The notes under the pieces were generated by a model. That model was not told the DNA's origin. It saw nothing but the letters and a program-made list of their open reading frames with translations, and did no database searches. Below are positions 53,435 to 64,000 of a DNA stretch of 64,000 bases, in pieces. The translations under genes were made by a program, and so were the position numbers. The stretch lies in the NCBI GenBank assembly GCA_043228905.1, contig JBHGNT010000012.1, positions 5,270,001 to 5,334,000 on the forward strand. Reading direction: 5' to 3'. The stretch is from Azolla caroliniana. Its lineage: Eukaryota; Polypodiophyta. Every line of letters starts with the position of its first letter. The stretch's first letter is position 1.

Positions 53435-54339
53435 TCTAGAACATTCTAGAATACTCCATAAGAACCTATAAATAAGTGTGTACTCATTCATCAGAATTCA
53501 TTCGGTTCAACACCAGTCTGTAGCCCCTTAGCCTACTCTTTGTAAAGCTTGTTTTCGCATAATATAAACTCATTTCCATTTCCTCTCAAAAACTAAAGTC
53601 CTTATCTTTCATACATCATCCCGAGTTATGAGTAAATGTCACCTAACCCTCTCTCATAAAGTAGTTGAGGTAGTGGGATCATATGTATACTTGGGAGTCA
53701 CTTTTAGTGCTTGCTTAGGTAAATTCTCGATGACCCAAGCAGCCAAAGATAGGCTAACGAGAGGGTATGCATCCCTCTCACTCTTAGAGAGACAATGCCA
53801 CCAGGCATACTTTCAAGAGCCACGGTGTCGTGGCGTCACTCGCCTGGAAGGATAGCATTGCGTAGACAAAAGATATCGTGAAAGTGAGGAAGGAATCACT
53901 GGGATTATGGACGGAAGAGACGAAAGAGTAGAGATAAAGTAAATAGAGATCAACAAGATATGACAAGATAGGATATTGAATGATTTTTGAAGGAATAAAA
54001 GAGATTTAGAATTTTTGTTTTTGATGAAAGAGTTACAAAAGTGGTTGTAAGCGTCATTGATCCTTCGAACTTGGTCTCACAAGATAATCGCTCTTCTCTT
54101 TCTTGATAGTAGGCCACAACAATCTTCACTTCAATATTTTGATGAAGATAAGGCTCGAACCGCCTCCCTCTTGTTGAGAGTTGACCACCATGATCGCCAA
54201 GCTAGAGCTCCACCTTTATGTTGAACTTCTTCCTTTCTTTTCCTATTTTATGGTATACTGAGATTGTTGTTCTAGTTAGGCCTTCTTGCTCTCTGGAGCC
54301 AAGTGAAGCGCAGTGATCATTGGAATGCAAGGCCATCTC

Positions 54340-54965
54340 CAATAACCAACATTAGCGTAAAAGAGGTAGAGATGGGTGAATAACACATGAATCAGGGGCT
54401 ATGCGGATCCTCGGAGCGAAAACTTTTGGAACAGAAAGCCATCCGCTTCGATCCCATTGCAAATATTTCTGAACTGAAATAAAGAAAATGATCTCTTTCA
54501 AGGCCTCTCTCCTATCTCTTCATTCATAAAGATTCTTCCTAGGCGGGGCAGAGCAGCAAGAGATTCTGATCTCGTTAAAGGAATGGCGCATAGCGCTTAC
54601 CAGCCAGGGGCGGGGCTTCAGCCACTCAACTGAAGGGAAGGCCGGCAGAAGGAACGCCTCTAGTAGCTCTCCCCCCATAGCCATCCTTTGTCCTATTTGT
54701 CAGTTGCGGATAACGGGAGTCGAACCCATATCCTCTGCTTGGAAGGCAGATAATCTACCGTTAATCTATATCCGCCTAAGTTTCGTTTCCGAAAGGAGGG
54801 GGCGAGATCACATTGGTCCAGTCCCCGCATAGCCAGTGGAAGGGTGAGGTGCATCCACTCAGATAGCATGGGGAGGTCGAATGACTGCGGCCACGTCAAT
54901 CCGCTTCTTTTCTTTTCTTGTTGGGCCGCTAGCAATTGTCTAGCTTCTGCTACCAACTCCCCCTC
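54340..54965. other. Mitochondrial-like DNA segment (candidate NUMT)
   Basis: Base composition and style change sharply from AT-rich to about half GC, with runs such as GGCGGGGCAGAGCAGCAAGAG typical of plant mitochondrial spacers. It carries a complete organelle-type tRNA-Gly gene. The left edge coincides with the end of the dispersed repeat at 54335. The source as mitochondrial rather than plastid is an inference from spacer style. Confidence 0.6.
54706..54775 (-). tRNA. tRNA-Gly(UCC), organelle-type, in nuclear DNA
   Basis: 70 nt. The acceptor stem GCGGATA pairs perfectly with TATCCGC; the T arm ATGGG-TTCGACT-CCCGT has one G-T pair; the anticodon stem TCTGC/GCAGA is perfect, with loop CTTCCAA giving anticodon UCC. 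The D stem is weak (GAT with ATT). CCA is not encoded, and no nuclear tRNA context is seen. In a nuclear location it is probably silent or at most a fossil of the organellar gene. Confidence 0.8.
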
Positions 54966-55230
54966 TTATGTAATATATATTTGATTGATATCTCATACAT
55001 CTTCCCTTTGATCTTCTCTTTCACCATTTAAATAGGTGCCCCCATGCATATGATGCATTGGAGGGTACAAGTCATGCATGTAGTGCATGAAATGCATGTG
55101 ATGCATGATCGTCATTTGGCGTTCATGCATTACATGTGATGCATGATAAACATCTCGCTCATTTGAGCTTTTATGTATGAAACAATATATGCAATAACAA
55201 TATACATGAAAATATAATCTTAAAGAGAAA

Positions 55231-55297
55231 GGGCCTAGCTTAATGGTAGGTGTGTTGACTTTGGTGTATAAGGTTGTGGGTTTGAGTCTCAAAATAT
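55231..55297 (+). mobile_element. tRNA-derived SINE head
   Basis: A-box-like TAGCTTAATGGTAGG and B-box-like GGGTTTGAGTCTC with tRNA-like spacing, followed by an AT-rich body. It differs in sequence from the heads at 8.7 and 21.3 kb. A second partial head with GGGTTCAAGTCCTCTC lies at about 55404-55452. Confidence 0.5.
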
Positions 55298-57028
55298 TAT
55301 TGAATACAACATACAACTTTATTTTTATATCATGAAGCAAATCCTTTATGTAATAATATAAAGTGTATATAAAGTATGCTTTATTTTATGTATATTACTA
55401 GTATAGAGTAAATGGTAAGATTTGAGAGTCATAGGGTTCAAGTCCTCTCTTGTTCGTGCAATATAATATATTTATCTATATATATATATATTATTTTTCT
55501 TTACATATATATAATATTATCATATGTGTTGTTAATATTATCTTTATATATAAAACATTATCAAATGTTATTTTAGTTACGTATTTATCTTATTGTAGAC
55601 TTTTAATGTGAAGCTTTCGTACTTCACGACAACGGACTAAGGGATGGCTCTTCGACTCATTAGTGACCCCTTCCCTCATGTATGCATCAGTAGTATGGGC
55701 TCCAGGTCTACCATCCTTCGTGTGGACGCAATTAGAGAGAACTTTGGTGACAATGTTATCACGTCAACTCCAAAGCAAATCAACAGTACCGCATGACATT
55801 ATTAGAGCAGAGTTTAGTCTACCCCCGATGTTAGTAGAAGCACTCTTTCAAATGGTAGTTTTTATTCATCGGATACATAGCCAACCACAAGATAGGATAT
55901 CCCGTCGAGCCTTTGAGGCATCCTGATCCCTACATGCATCTAGAGACACTAGCTCTTGGTATAGCATTGTGGTGAGTTGGTTACTTGCAAACGACATAGA
56001 CATTAATAACCTACCTTCCCTTAAGTACAACCATGGGACTGATCAAACTTTAATCTCTCATGAAGACCGTAATAAAGTGATATGCCAAGAAATATGGCAA
56101 ATTTACACTCGATATAAATGGATCACCCCACGAGAGCCACTCCCATCTAAAATGTTGTACTATAAGGAACATTTCTTGCACTTCTCTAAGTTAGGTTTTA
56201 TTACACGACCAACATATCTAGATACATTCTTATCAAATGCACTAAGGGTGGCCATTGGACAACTTAGGATATCATCTCACCAACTTGAGATTGAGAATGG
56301 TCGAGCTAATAGAGTCCCTAGAGAGGAAAGGCTATGTAGGTTATGCCACATAGAGATAGAGGATGAGTATCACTTCACATGCAAGTGCCCAACTTATGCC
56401 GAGATACGGGCGGAATACCAAGACATATTAGGACCCTCTGCCACCCTCTCCAAACTATTAGATACCCCGAGTGTAAAAAGACTAGGTAGGTATATCTTAG
56501 AGCTAAAACAACATAAGGAGAATAAATTACAAAGTGTTAATCATAACCCTTTTACTATTCATCAACATGTAACTAGTGTAATTTTTCAGGAACAAGGGGA
56601 GACAATGAATGTGGATACACTTACGCCGCTCGGCCTCTCCCTTGAGGAAGCATAAATACAAAGAACAACCAAACGCCCTCAGATGTTGGGCTTCAAAACA
56701 AGACAACGTGGAGTAGAAAAGATTAAGAAGATAAGGGAATGTGAGCTACGTCGACTAGAAGCTATGGTTGGGGTACCTTTTACATTGGGACCACGGGCCA
56801 CATCCACATCGCAACCCTTTGACCTCCCGCTTCTCTTCGAGAGACTTGGATGGAAATGAGATTAGGCCTAGTATAACATCTTTTCATTGTAGAACATGTT
56901 TTTTTTAGAACTATTTTTTATCTTATTTTGATTTTTTACTTTCGATGAATGGGTAAATATCCCATTTTTTGTAAACCATTTGTCTCATGGGCCAAATTTG
57001 GCCTTAGAAGACGTAATATTTCTTTCTT

Positions 57029-57072
<44 letters not shown>

Positions 57073-57444
57073 CTCACGAGTCACGATAATTATCAGGTTT
57101 TTTATGCATATTTTCTTTTGAAAATTGGATATTCGATGAGCTTTTTTCTCTACCTAAATCTTCATATCCATGCCTTGCTTTTTTTGCCTTTTTTCTTGCT
57201 TCTTTTTTGCCTTTTTCTTTCCTTCTTTTTTTCTGTACTTTTGAAAAATGCCTCTAACTTTATATCCCTTCAAGTTCCGTCCTTTGTTAATTCATGATCC
57301 TTTCATTTGGCTCTAAACTATTAGACATCGTAGCATCCCTCATATTTGCAACAATATTTTCTTACGAACAAATACCAACTTCACAATAGCAATCCTTTGT
57401 AAAGCTCGATTTTTAAGAAGCAATCATTTGGTTCCGATGTTTTA

Positions 57445-57900
57445 TGTTGGGAATTCGGGTCCCTCCGAATGAGCCGGATCGGACGGATCCGGCGTGAACC
57501 GGATCCAGGGACATATTTGTAAATATGCTCTTGGTGTGCCTGTCATGGCCATATTTGTAAATAGTCCTAAAGTCATATAAGTATAAATATGACTTAAGGC
57601 AATCACTTATTTTTATATATGTTTTTGTATAGAGACAGAGCGAGAGAGAAACATAACTCGTTTTCCGTTGTAACCGTCAGTTGGTGAAGGCATAGAGCTT
57701 GAGGTTGTTGCCGCTGAGTCTCACATTCTATTCTTTATCTCATACTGATAGTTGGAGTCTGTGGTCTCCCGTGGTTTTTCCCACTTAGGGTTTTCCACGT
57801 AAACATCTGGTGTCGTCTATGTAAGTGTATTGCTATTTTTCTGTTCATTTCTTCCATTGTGAGTTTGAGACTCAGTTGTGGCCGAGCGCTATTCCGCACA
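57445..57900 (+). mobile_element. Solo LTR with perfect target duplication
   Basis: Starts TGTTGGGAATTCGGG and ends GCTATTCCGCACA; flanked by TTTTA on both sides (57440-57444 and 57901-57905). It belongs to the same family as 26062..26877 (CATATTTGTAAATA, TTTTCCACGTAAACATC and a GTGGCCGAGCG block near the end) but lacks the 54-bp tandem repeat. Confidence 0.88.
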
Positions 57901-58150
57901 TTTTATTGGAGCGTTTTTATAGCTTGTTTATGTGTCCAAGTTTATTGTGTCACAATAGGGTTTGAGTAATAATATTTTCTTTGTTTGATATTAACTTCTA
58001 TATTTTAATGTGCAAGGACATATCGAATGGGATATAAATCTATCCTATTCTTGTGTAGTTGTGTTTGATTTCTTCTCTATTGGATAATGTATACTTGATT
58101 TATGAATGGTTTGTGATAATAGAAAATTAGGAGATAAGAGCATATATGTA

Positions 58151-58376
58151 ATGATGGAATTGTATTAGGTGGAATAATGATTGTAACTAACAATCGGCAA
58201 TCGTTCGATTTGAATCGAACCATGAAATAACCAAATCAAGAGAACCAAGGAATTGGTATGCAATCTTCACGATTTCTAAAACTAATTGGATATCGTGTGA
58301 TAATAGAACACGAGATAAGATCATACAAGTGATAATGGAATGATGGAATTGTATTAGGTGGAATAATGATTGTAAC
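58151..58376. repeat. 37-bp direct repeat, 152 bp apart
   Basis: 58151-58187 and 58340-58376 are identical (ATGATGGAATTGTATTAGG then TGGAATAATGATTGTAAC). Sequence before each copy is also similar (ATAATAGAA ... AGATAAG), so this is an older tandem duplication of about 190 bp. Confidence 0.85.
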
Positions 58377-58399
58377 ACTTACGATGAGTGTCTATACAA

Positions 58400-61300
58400 A
58401 ACTTGGTATTAAGCCATCTTTGTAGTAATCACAAATGTGTCCTTTCATGAAGTAGTGTCTCTTCATGTTTGTGTCTTTTCACATTGTGCAATTCCAAGAG
58501 TTGCATCTTTTATTAATTAGTAATTAATTAATTAATGTTCACCCTTTTAATTGTATACATGGTTTCCTCTAGATTCGATTGTTGCCCTATTTTTTTGTTG
58601 ATTGGCTAAAGGATAAGCTTCTCTCTCCTTTTCCTAGTGCTTCCTTAGTCATGTTTTTGCTAGTTGAGCTTCATTTTGTCACGAAACTTGTTGTTCTATC
58701 TAGGCTTTCTTGCTCTCTAAAACCAAGTAAAGGACATTGATCATTGGAATGCAAGGCCACGAGCATGATGTAAGGGATTGGCAAATCTGTCTTAAACTCA
58801 AGGTTGTCCTACCATATGTATATCTTCATTGTAACCCTTTTAGAGCAAAAATAAAACTAAGTGCAAAAGTTAGATCATTGTAAGTGACCATAAGAAACGA
58901 AATGAAGTAGATTGATATGGTAATTCAGATTTTAGGAAACACATATTTATGATGTAAGGAACAAGTGACACATCATGATATTCCAATCCTCTTAAGAATG
59001 AGTTTGATATTCCAATCCTCTTATGGATGTTATTATGCACTTTATGGCATTTCCGTTGTTGAAGAAATCACATCCCTAAAACAATGATTTGTCAACATAT
59101 TGTTTTTTTTTTTTAATGTTTGAGATTATTTGCTCCATTCCTCTCTATTTTGTTACAATGTTTATCGTTATACTATCTTTCACTTTATTATATTGGATGG
59201 ATTAGGTGGGTGGATCTTCCCATTATCATCAAAGTTGTTCAACATTAAGATTATCAAAGTTTGCCCTTTAAAAAAGGTGATGGAAGTTCACAAAATTTCT
59301 TGCTTATCAAATGAGAGATGAGAATCATGGGAAATTCTCATTTGATGCCCAAAGCCTCAAGAGACAAGAGCATCTAAAATGACGTTGTAAAAGGGCGTAA
59401 GTCAATCTCCCTTGTTAGATGCTGAAAAAACTATAGAGTATTCAAGCCCATACCATAGATATAAATGTCAAAATGGACCTTGTTGCCAATGGCAACTATG
59501 TTCCTCTACAATTATACAAAAATAACATATGTTGGAAGTGAGATTCCTTCATCACAAAGAAACTCCTAGTGCCAATCTACCCACCATAACCTTACAATGA
59601 AAACCTTCACTGAAAAGGAATACAAGATTGTCATTTTACTAACACCACCCTTTGCTACTAACTATTGGTCCTCTTGATTCCCCTTTCTTTGTTAATATAG
59701 TTTATGATCCATGTGTGCTTATTAATAAGGCAGAGATACACATCATTTGTTGTAACTTCCAAGATTCTATGACCTCCAAATAACCAATCTACCTTAACTG
59801 TATCCCTGATCAAAGTTGGAATTTGGTGTTGCAAATATGTAGTTATTGCAATTGAAACCATATCTCTTGATGATAGTCAAGGATATGAAACCTTATCCTA
59901 GTTGTCTTAAATGTCACCCAAGGAAGGCCCATTAGTGTAAGGTGAGAATTTCACATGCCTAGGGTTGGTGAACTTAGGTGTGTGAAGGAGAGGTCAATAG
60001 TGAAGAAAACCTCAAGCACATTAGAGATGAGATGCCATTGTCTTTGTGAACGTCATCACCATTTGACAAATTTTAGTGAGGGGCAAAGTTTTTGCTTAGT
60101 AAAATAAATATAGAGAAATGAAATGGACATGTAAGCCAACTGGTTGGATAAGAGTATCAAGGCCCATATCCTAGGTTCACATGGTTTAGATGGGCCTATC
60201 TTCACTCGTCACTCTAAATCTAGGGTTACCTAATTAAGAATGTATCAAGGGATTATGTTGAATATATGATGTGCAAACAATTGGGAATGTGATGGCTACA
60301 TGCATTGGGATGTTGCTAGAATGGAAATAAAATATACAAGAGAATATAGATTTGAGTAAGTATACTACTTGTGGTTATCCCCAAATGTTGTTTTTTGTTT
60401 TGGGAAAATTGCAAAACTATGCTAACAAGATAGGGAGCTATAAAAATAAGTTTGTGGATCAAATTCCACAAATTTGATCTTTTAACCAAGAAAACCTACC
60501 CCCCCTCAATAATCTAGGACGCATAAGTTGTGGTCAAATCTCATGGAATTCACTTTTAGTTCATTGTATATATAGTGTGTCTTTAATCCTTGCACCAATC
60601 AATACACATAATTCATTTTCTATTATAATCTCATTGTTCATGCAAAAAATAAAGAAAGTCCATGCAATTCCTTTGCCAATGTAAAGAAGGAAACGATGGA
60701 GAGATTCAATTGATCTCAAACACGTAAATGAAGTCTAGGTTTATTAGGCAAAAAATTTGCTTGACAAATCAGAACCATCTAAAAAGGTGAGAGGGCTAGG
60801 GCCACCATTTATTCATCATATATCTTATATATTTCACAACACACTCTAACTTTAATACTAAGAAATCAAGTATTTGAGTTGTGGAAATGCAATTACAGAA
60901 TGACCATTGTCTTTTGTTTAGTGTTAAGAATTGGTGAAGTTGTCCAACATCGTTCATGAAAATCCCTTCTACATATCTGCTCAAGCATTTTTAAAGACTC
61001 TCAAAGTTTAATCAAGTGAGATTTGACATCATAATGCCTTTAATCCTTTATGTAACTAAATGTTCTGAAGGCTACAACTTTTTATACCACCAAGACTTGG
61101 TAGGGCCAAAAATTATTAATATTCACAAAACAGTCCACAAAGGCATGTGTTTGAGCAAAAAACAAAAAAACAATTAATGATCCCACTTTATTGCAAGAAG
61201 TTAAATCAAGTAAGCAATACGTATAAAAAGATCAGAATAAGAGTCAAGAATAAGATGGGAGTCAAGGAATTAATGGACATATTTCTATTTAAGAGAAAAA

Positions 61301-62150
61301 AAATAGTACCACGTCAATATGTGTATAACACATCTACTTCCTCTACACACAATTCGTATTGAGAAATATCTTTGATATGTGTATAAGACATGTCCTTATC
61401 TTCCCCTTCATCTACACAACTTGTATTAAGAAATATCTTACAACACCTTATGTAAGAAGCTCGAAAAGATCACATCTCAAGTATCTTTTCCTTCATCTGG
61501 AAACACCTTATGGAAGAAGCCGAGATATGATGAGGAAACGCTTTAACAAGCTTGGAGTAGTTACTGTACACTAGTCTCTGTTTGTTACGACAATCTTTTC
61601 ACTTCACATGGAACTAAAGAAAGAGGCCATTATGTTTTCTGGTCTGAAGATATTTGTGTCAAGGTTAAAAACATCTTTTATGGTAAAGAAAGATGATAAG
61701 AGTACAACTTTGTTTAAGGTATGGAAAGTTGTATTACGATGAGAAAGCGTGTAATCTCTATACAAGGCTCGAAATGACATTTTCCTCATTGATCAGATTC
61801 TGAAACCAAACACCTGTATATTTACTACATAAAAAGTGCCCAAAAGACATGCTTCAGAAGTCTTGTTTATCTATTCAAATAAGAGCAAGTGGATGATATT
61901 AAACAAATGATTTACAGCAAAGCACACCAAAAGTCAAAGGACATATATATCCATGTATTTAGCCCTTCTTATCCACCCAATGCAAGAACCCTCTGAAATT
62001 ACACATCGTGGATGTTTTGATGCTTTCACTGGTTTGACCATTCAAACTGCAATAGGGGAGAATCACAATAATTGCACAAAAGCTTTTCCATTCTTTCTTC
62101 TTGATTTGTATATCACAACTAAAACAGGATACACCAACCTTGAATGAATT
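58400..62150. other. Intergenic, nothing recognised
   Basis: About 3.7 kb of AT-rich DNA. The dispersed repeat 58688-58759 (partner 54264-54335) is the only identified item; a short local duplication around TATTGAGAAATATCTT and TATTAAGAAATATCTT lies at 61355-61435. The right end, below 62153, is the 3' flank of the YTH gene. No open frame has support. Confidence 0.5.
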
Positions 62151-62152
62151 AT

Positions 62153-64000
62153 TCAAGCTTTCACACCCCCATAAGGCATCGTCACCACATTCTCTTTCTT
62201 AGGCTCCTTTCCTACTACATTATTTACATTCAAATCTTGAGCTAACTTCCCGGGTAGAAGAGGTTTCCTCTTCTTCAAAACATTATTATCATCTGGATGT
62301 TTCGATCCAGTGTTCCATGCCTTTATGGGGTTAGAAGAGATTATTTCTGTAGGCTTCACAAAGCCACGTTCCTCATTCGATGGTTGCTGATCACATTCAT
62401 CTTCACCAGAAATTTCTTGTTTATCGTAATTCACTATGTTTTGTCTTGTCGAAAGGTTCGGGAAACGATCTAGAATAGATACCTTTGTTGAGTAGTTTTT
62501 AAAAATATTGAGCATCTCCAATCCTTGCCGATGGTTACAAATCTGAAATGATATTCAAAGAAAAAAACCTTAAGGGATATAATATTGAGCACGTAAACAA
62601 ATAGTCAAAGGAGCAACATAAAGAGTATATAGTGAGCATCAGGCAAACCCCAACCAAGGAATTTCATTCAATCGTGGCATTTCATATTTGAGTGTTGGAA
62701 CCTCAAATGTTTTCAAATTCTCTTTCTTTGGAAATTGTTTTTAAGCAACCTTTTGGAAAAAGATAATCTTTGCTTGTCCCAAACTAGTTTCAAGATTATA
62801 TGGGACAATGGAATGTAAACGCGTCTAGGGAAAAAGACATAATGTACGAAGAGATAAACGAATAAGTGGAGAAACAGATAGCTAGCACTTAACCACAACG
62901 AATAGCTACCTCTTGGGTGTCTCGGCTGCTAGTCACTGGTTTGTTCTCATTGTTCTGAAGTATAATCCTTCTCAGCTGAGAATTGGGCACATCTTTAATA
63001 ATGTGCCACTTCACAGGGAATGAGCCACACCACTTGTTACGATCCCAGAATTCCATTGTTTTTTTGAACTCCACAGATCCCACCATCTCTGCAACACCAC
63101 AAAACCGCCCACTCCCATTCACCTATTTGATCACATAAAAAACAGTTAAGTATGAGGTACTGTCCTTCAACCAAAACCATCCATGTGATAAAAGCATTAA
63201 AAATCCCTTTACTCACTGAGAAATAAAGGAACATGGGGCACTTATTGTTGTTCCCCTTTGCCAGCGCTCGTTCTTGGGATTCTTGGAAAGCTACATTCAG
63301 TTTGTGATTGCCACTAGGTGTACTCGACCACACACCATGTTCTATACTTCTAAAGACATTCTCTTCACTGAACGACTTGATCACAAAATGCTTCGCATCT
63401 CCTGAATCCAGAGAGAAATCCGACAAATTGGTATCCGGTCCCTTAGCAAGCTTTGCACTAGACACAGCAGTGTCAGAATCTGATCGTTCTTGATGATTCC
63501 TCAAAAGCACCTTCGAGGGGGTTTGTGTGACGGCCACATATTGAAATGCTCCCACTTGGGAAGGCCAAGCTTTCCTACTCAGCACTGATCCCGCAGACAC
63601 AACCCTCCGATATTGCTTCTTTCCATCATCACTAAATCCTTTAGTCTTTGTATCATGTCCACTCAGTGATGAAGAGACGCTTGATAGAACATGATCCCCC
63701 TCGAGTTTGGACTTGGACGAATGCGCATCTTCCTTCTCTTTAGTTTTCTCTGAATTCGTATTGTTCCACACAGGTGCAGATGCCCTTAGCAATCTCTGGG
63801 GATTGTAAGTGAATGCAACTTGAGGCAGTACATTATCACAGACATTATCCAACTCAATTGCATAACCACTACCATGGTCCTGTAATATGACCGGTAACTG
63901 GTCGGTGTTTGTATATGCTGTATACGCACCACCATATTGCTCAGGCGAAGCCATTTGGTAGAAATTGTAAGGATATAAAGGTACATAGCCATTGGGTTGG
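62153..64000 (-). CDS. YTH-domain m6A reader (ECT/YTHDF type), 3' part; 5' end outside window
   Basis: Three exons are visible on the minus strand: 63217..64000 (continues beyond the window), 62910..63122 and 62153..62542. Introns are 63123..63216 (94 bp, GTGAGT...AG) and 62543..62909 (GTAGCT...CAG); both join in phase 0. The long exon has a low-complexity Tyr/Pro/Ser-rich region, then the YTH domain KHFVIKSFSEENVFRSIEHG onward. The m6A aromatic cage is complete: Trp in VWSSTPSGNHKLN, Trp in NKWCG and Trp in FPVKWHI. The domain spans the first intron at FLYFS/VNGSGRFCG and ends NKPVTSSRDTQE, then ICNHRQGLEMLNIFKN. The C-terminal tail is Lys-rich. Plant ECT proteins bind m6A mRNA in the cytoplasm. 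No lesions. Confidence 0.93.

Larger units (their letters stand above)
52059..53595 (+). mobile_element. Ty3/gypsy gag-only element, interrupted by a solo LTR
   Basis: A probable 5' LTR of about 52059-52389 (TGTCATGAAGACC ... GTCACGACA, with a (CT)n run at about 52335-52370) precedes a gag frame. A partial 3' LTR begins at about 53434. The blocks AGAACATTCTAGAATA, ATACTCCATAAGAACCTA and TAGCCCCTTAGCCTACTC are shared by the two ends. pol is missing. The primer site is not obvious. Boundaries are approximate. Confidence 0.65.
53827..55631. other. 1.8-kb composite block inserted into LINE-C
   Basis: Removing this block restores the LINE-C reading frame exactly (…FQEPR then TKGWLF…). The flanks ACTTTCAAGAGCCACGG (left) and TACTTCACGACAACGG (right) look like a diverged target duplication. 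Contents, left to right: unassigned AT-rich DNA; a dispersed repeat at 54264-54335 (also at 58688-58759); mitochondrial-like DNA at about 54340-54965; a cluster of ATGCAT motifs (55040-55145); a tRNA-derived SINE head (55231-55297); a second, partial head (about 55404-55452); and (TA)n. Confidence 0.7.
53605..56860 (+). pseudogene. LINE-C ORF2 C-terminal part, interrupted
   Basis: 53628..53826 encodes the segment after the RT palm (GSYVYLGVTFSACLGKFSM, then RLTRGYASLSLLERQCHQ and AYFQEPR). The protein resumes at 55632 with TKGWLFDSLVTPSLMYASVV in frame, so the 1.8 kb between is an insertion. It goes on through LPPMLVEALFQMVV, a stop at 55924, then 55969..56655 with GFITRPTYLDTFLSNALRVA and the terminal zinc region CRLCHIEIEDEYHFTCKC. 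After TAA 56653 a conserved tail peptide LFERLGWK ends near 56860. The 3' untranslated tail runs to the (CT)n at 57030-57069. Inactive. Confidence 0.8.

Noticed and set aside
54693-54956. Minus-strand open frame over the organelle-like segment
   Set aside because: It overlaps a tRNA gene and its flank and has no protein motif.

Overview
This is nuclear DNA from a land plant, most probably a fern. The plant assignment rests on a pectin methylesterase, a large intron-less PPR protein of the organelle-targeted type, an ECT-type YTH m6A reader with plant-like introns, and copia, gypsy, LINE, MULE and pogo-like elements. The fern assignment is an inference from the style of the PPR array and the heavily nested repeats; the sequence itself does not prove it. 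Nothing bacterial is present.

Only four cellular genes are supported. They are the 3' exon of a pectin methylesterase (1049..1737, +), an 849-residue PPR protein (9115..11664, -), a GC-rich single-exon secreted FAD-linked oxidase of fungal type (31724..33709, -), and the 3' half of a YTH-domain gene cut by the window edge (62153..64000, -). They are unrelated in pathway and do not form a unit.

The rest is layered transposons. 3.1-7.5 kb: a decayed copia remnant and LTR piece, followed by a pogo/Tigger-like element with TA target duplication and a broken transposase. 12.8-17.9 kb: a second pogo-like element split by a defective copia (Copia-1, 13449..17393). 17.9-22.3 kb: LINE and gypsy scraps, a GA-rich minisatellite, tRNA-derived SINE modules and a 46-bp-arm hairpin. 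22.3-30.9 kb: a LINE (LINE-D) whose ORF1 is split by Copia-2 (22785..27986, target duplication CGACC), which is itself split by a solo LTR (26062..26877, target duplication GATAG). 30.9-31.4 kb: gypsy RNase H debris. 34.5-35.3 kb: a LINE 3' end.

37.2-43.8 kb holds a minus-strand LINE (LINE-A) bounded by 103-bp near-identical direct repeats and split by Copia-3 (39924..42204, target duplication GTAGG). 44.7-46.9 kb is a nearly intact MULE with one in-frame stop. 47.1-51.8 kb has a copia remnant and then LINE-B, a sister of LINE-A. 52.1-53.6 kb is a gypsy gag element split by a solo LTR. 53.6-57 kb is LINE-C, interrupted by a 1.8-kb block carrying plant-mitochondrial-like DNA with a tRNA-Gly(UCC). 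A solo LTR (57445..57900, target duplication TTTTA) follows, then about 4 kb with nothing recognisable before the YTH gene.

No clearly new biological system was found. The observations most worth checking are an in-frame TGA conserved at the gag/protease boundary of Copia-1 and Copia-2, the long LINE target duplication, convergent paired tRNA-like SINE modules, an acidic C-terminal tail on Copia-3, and the fungal-type oxidase.
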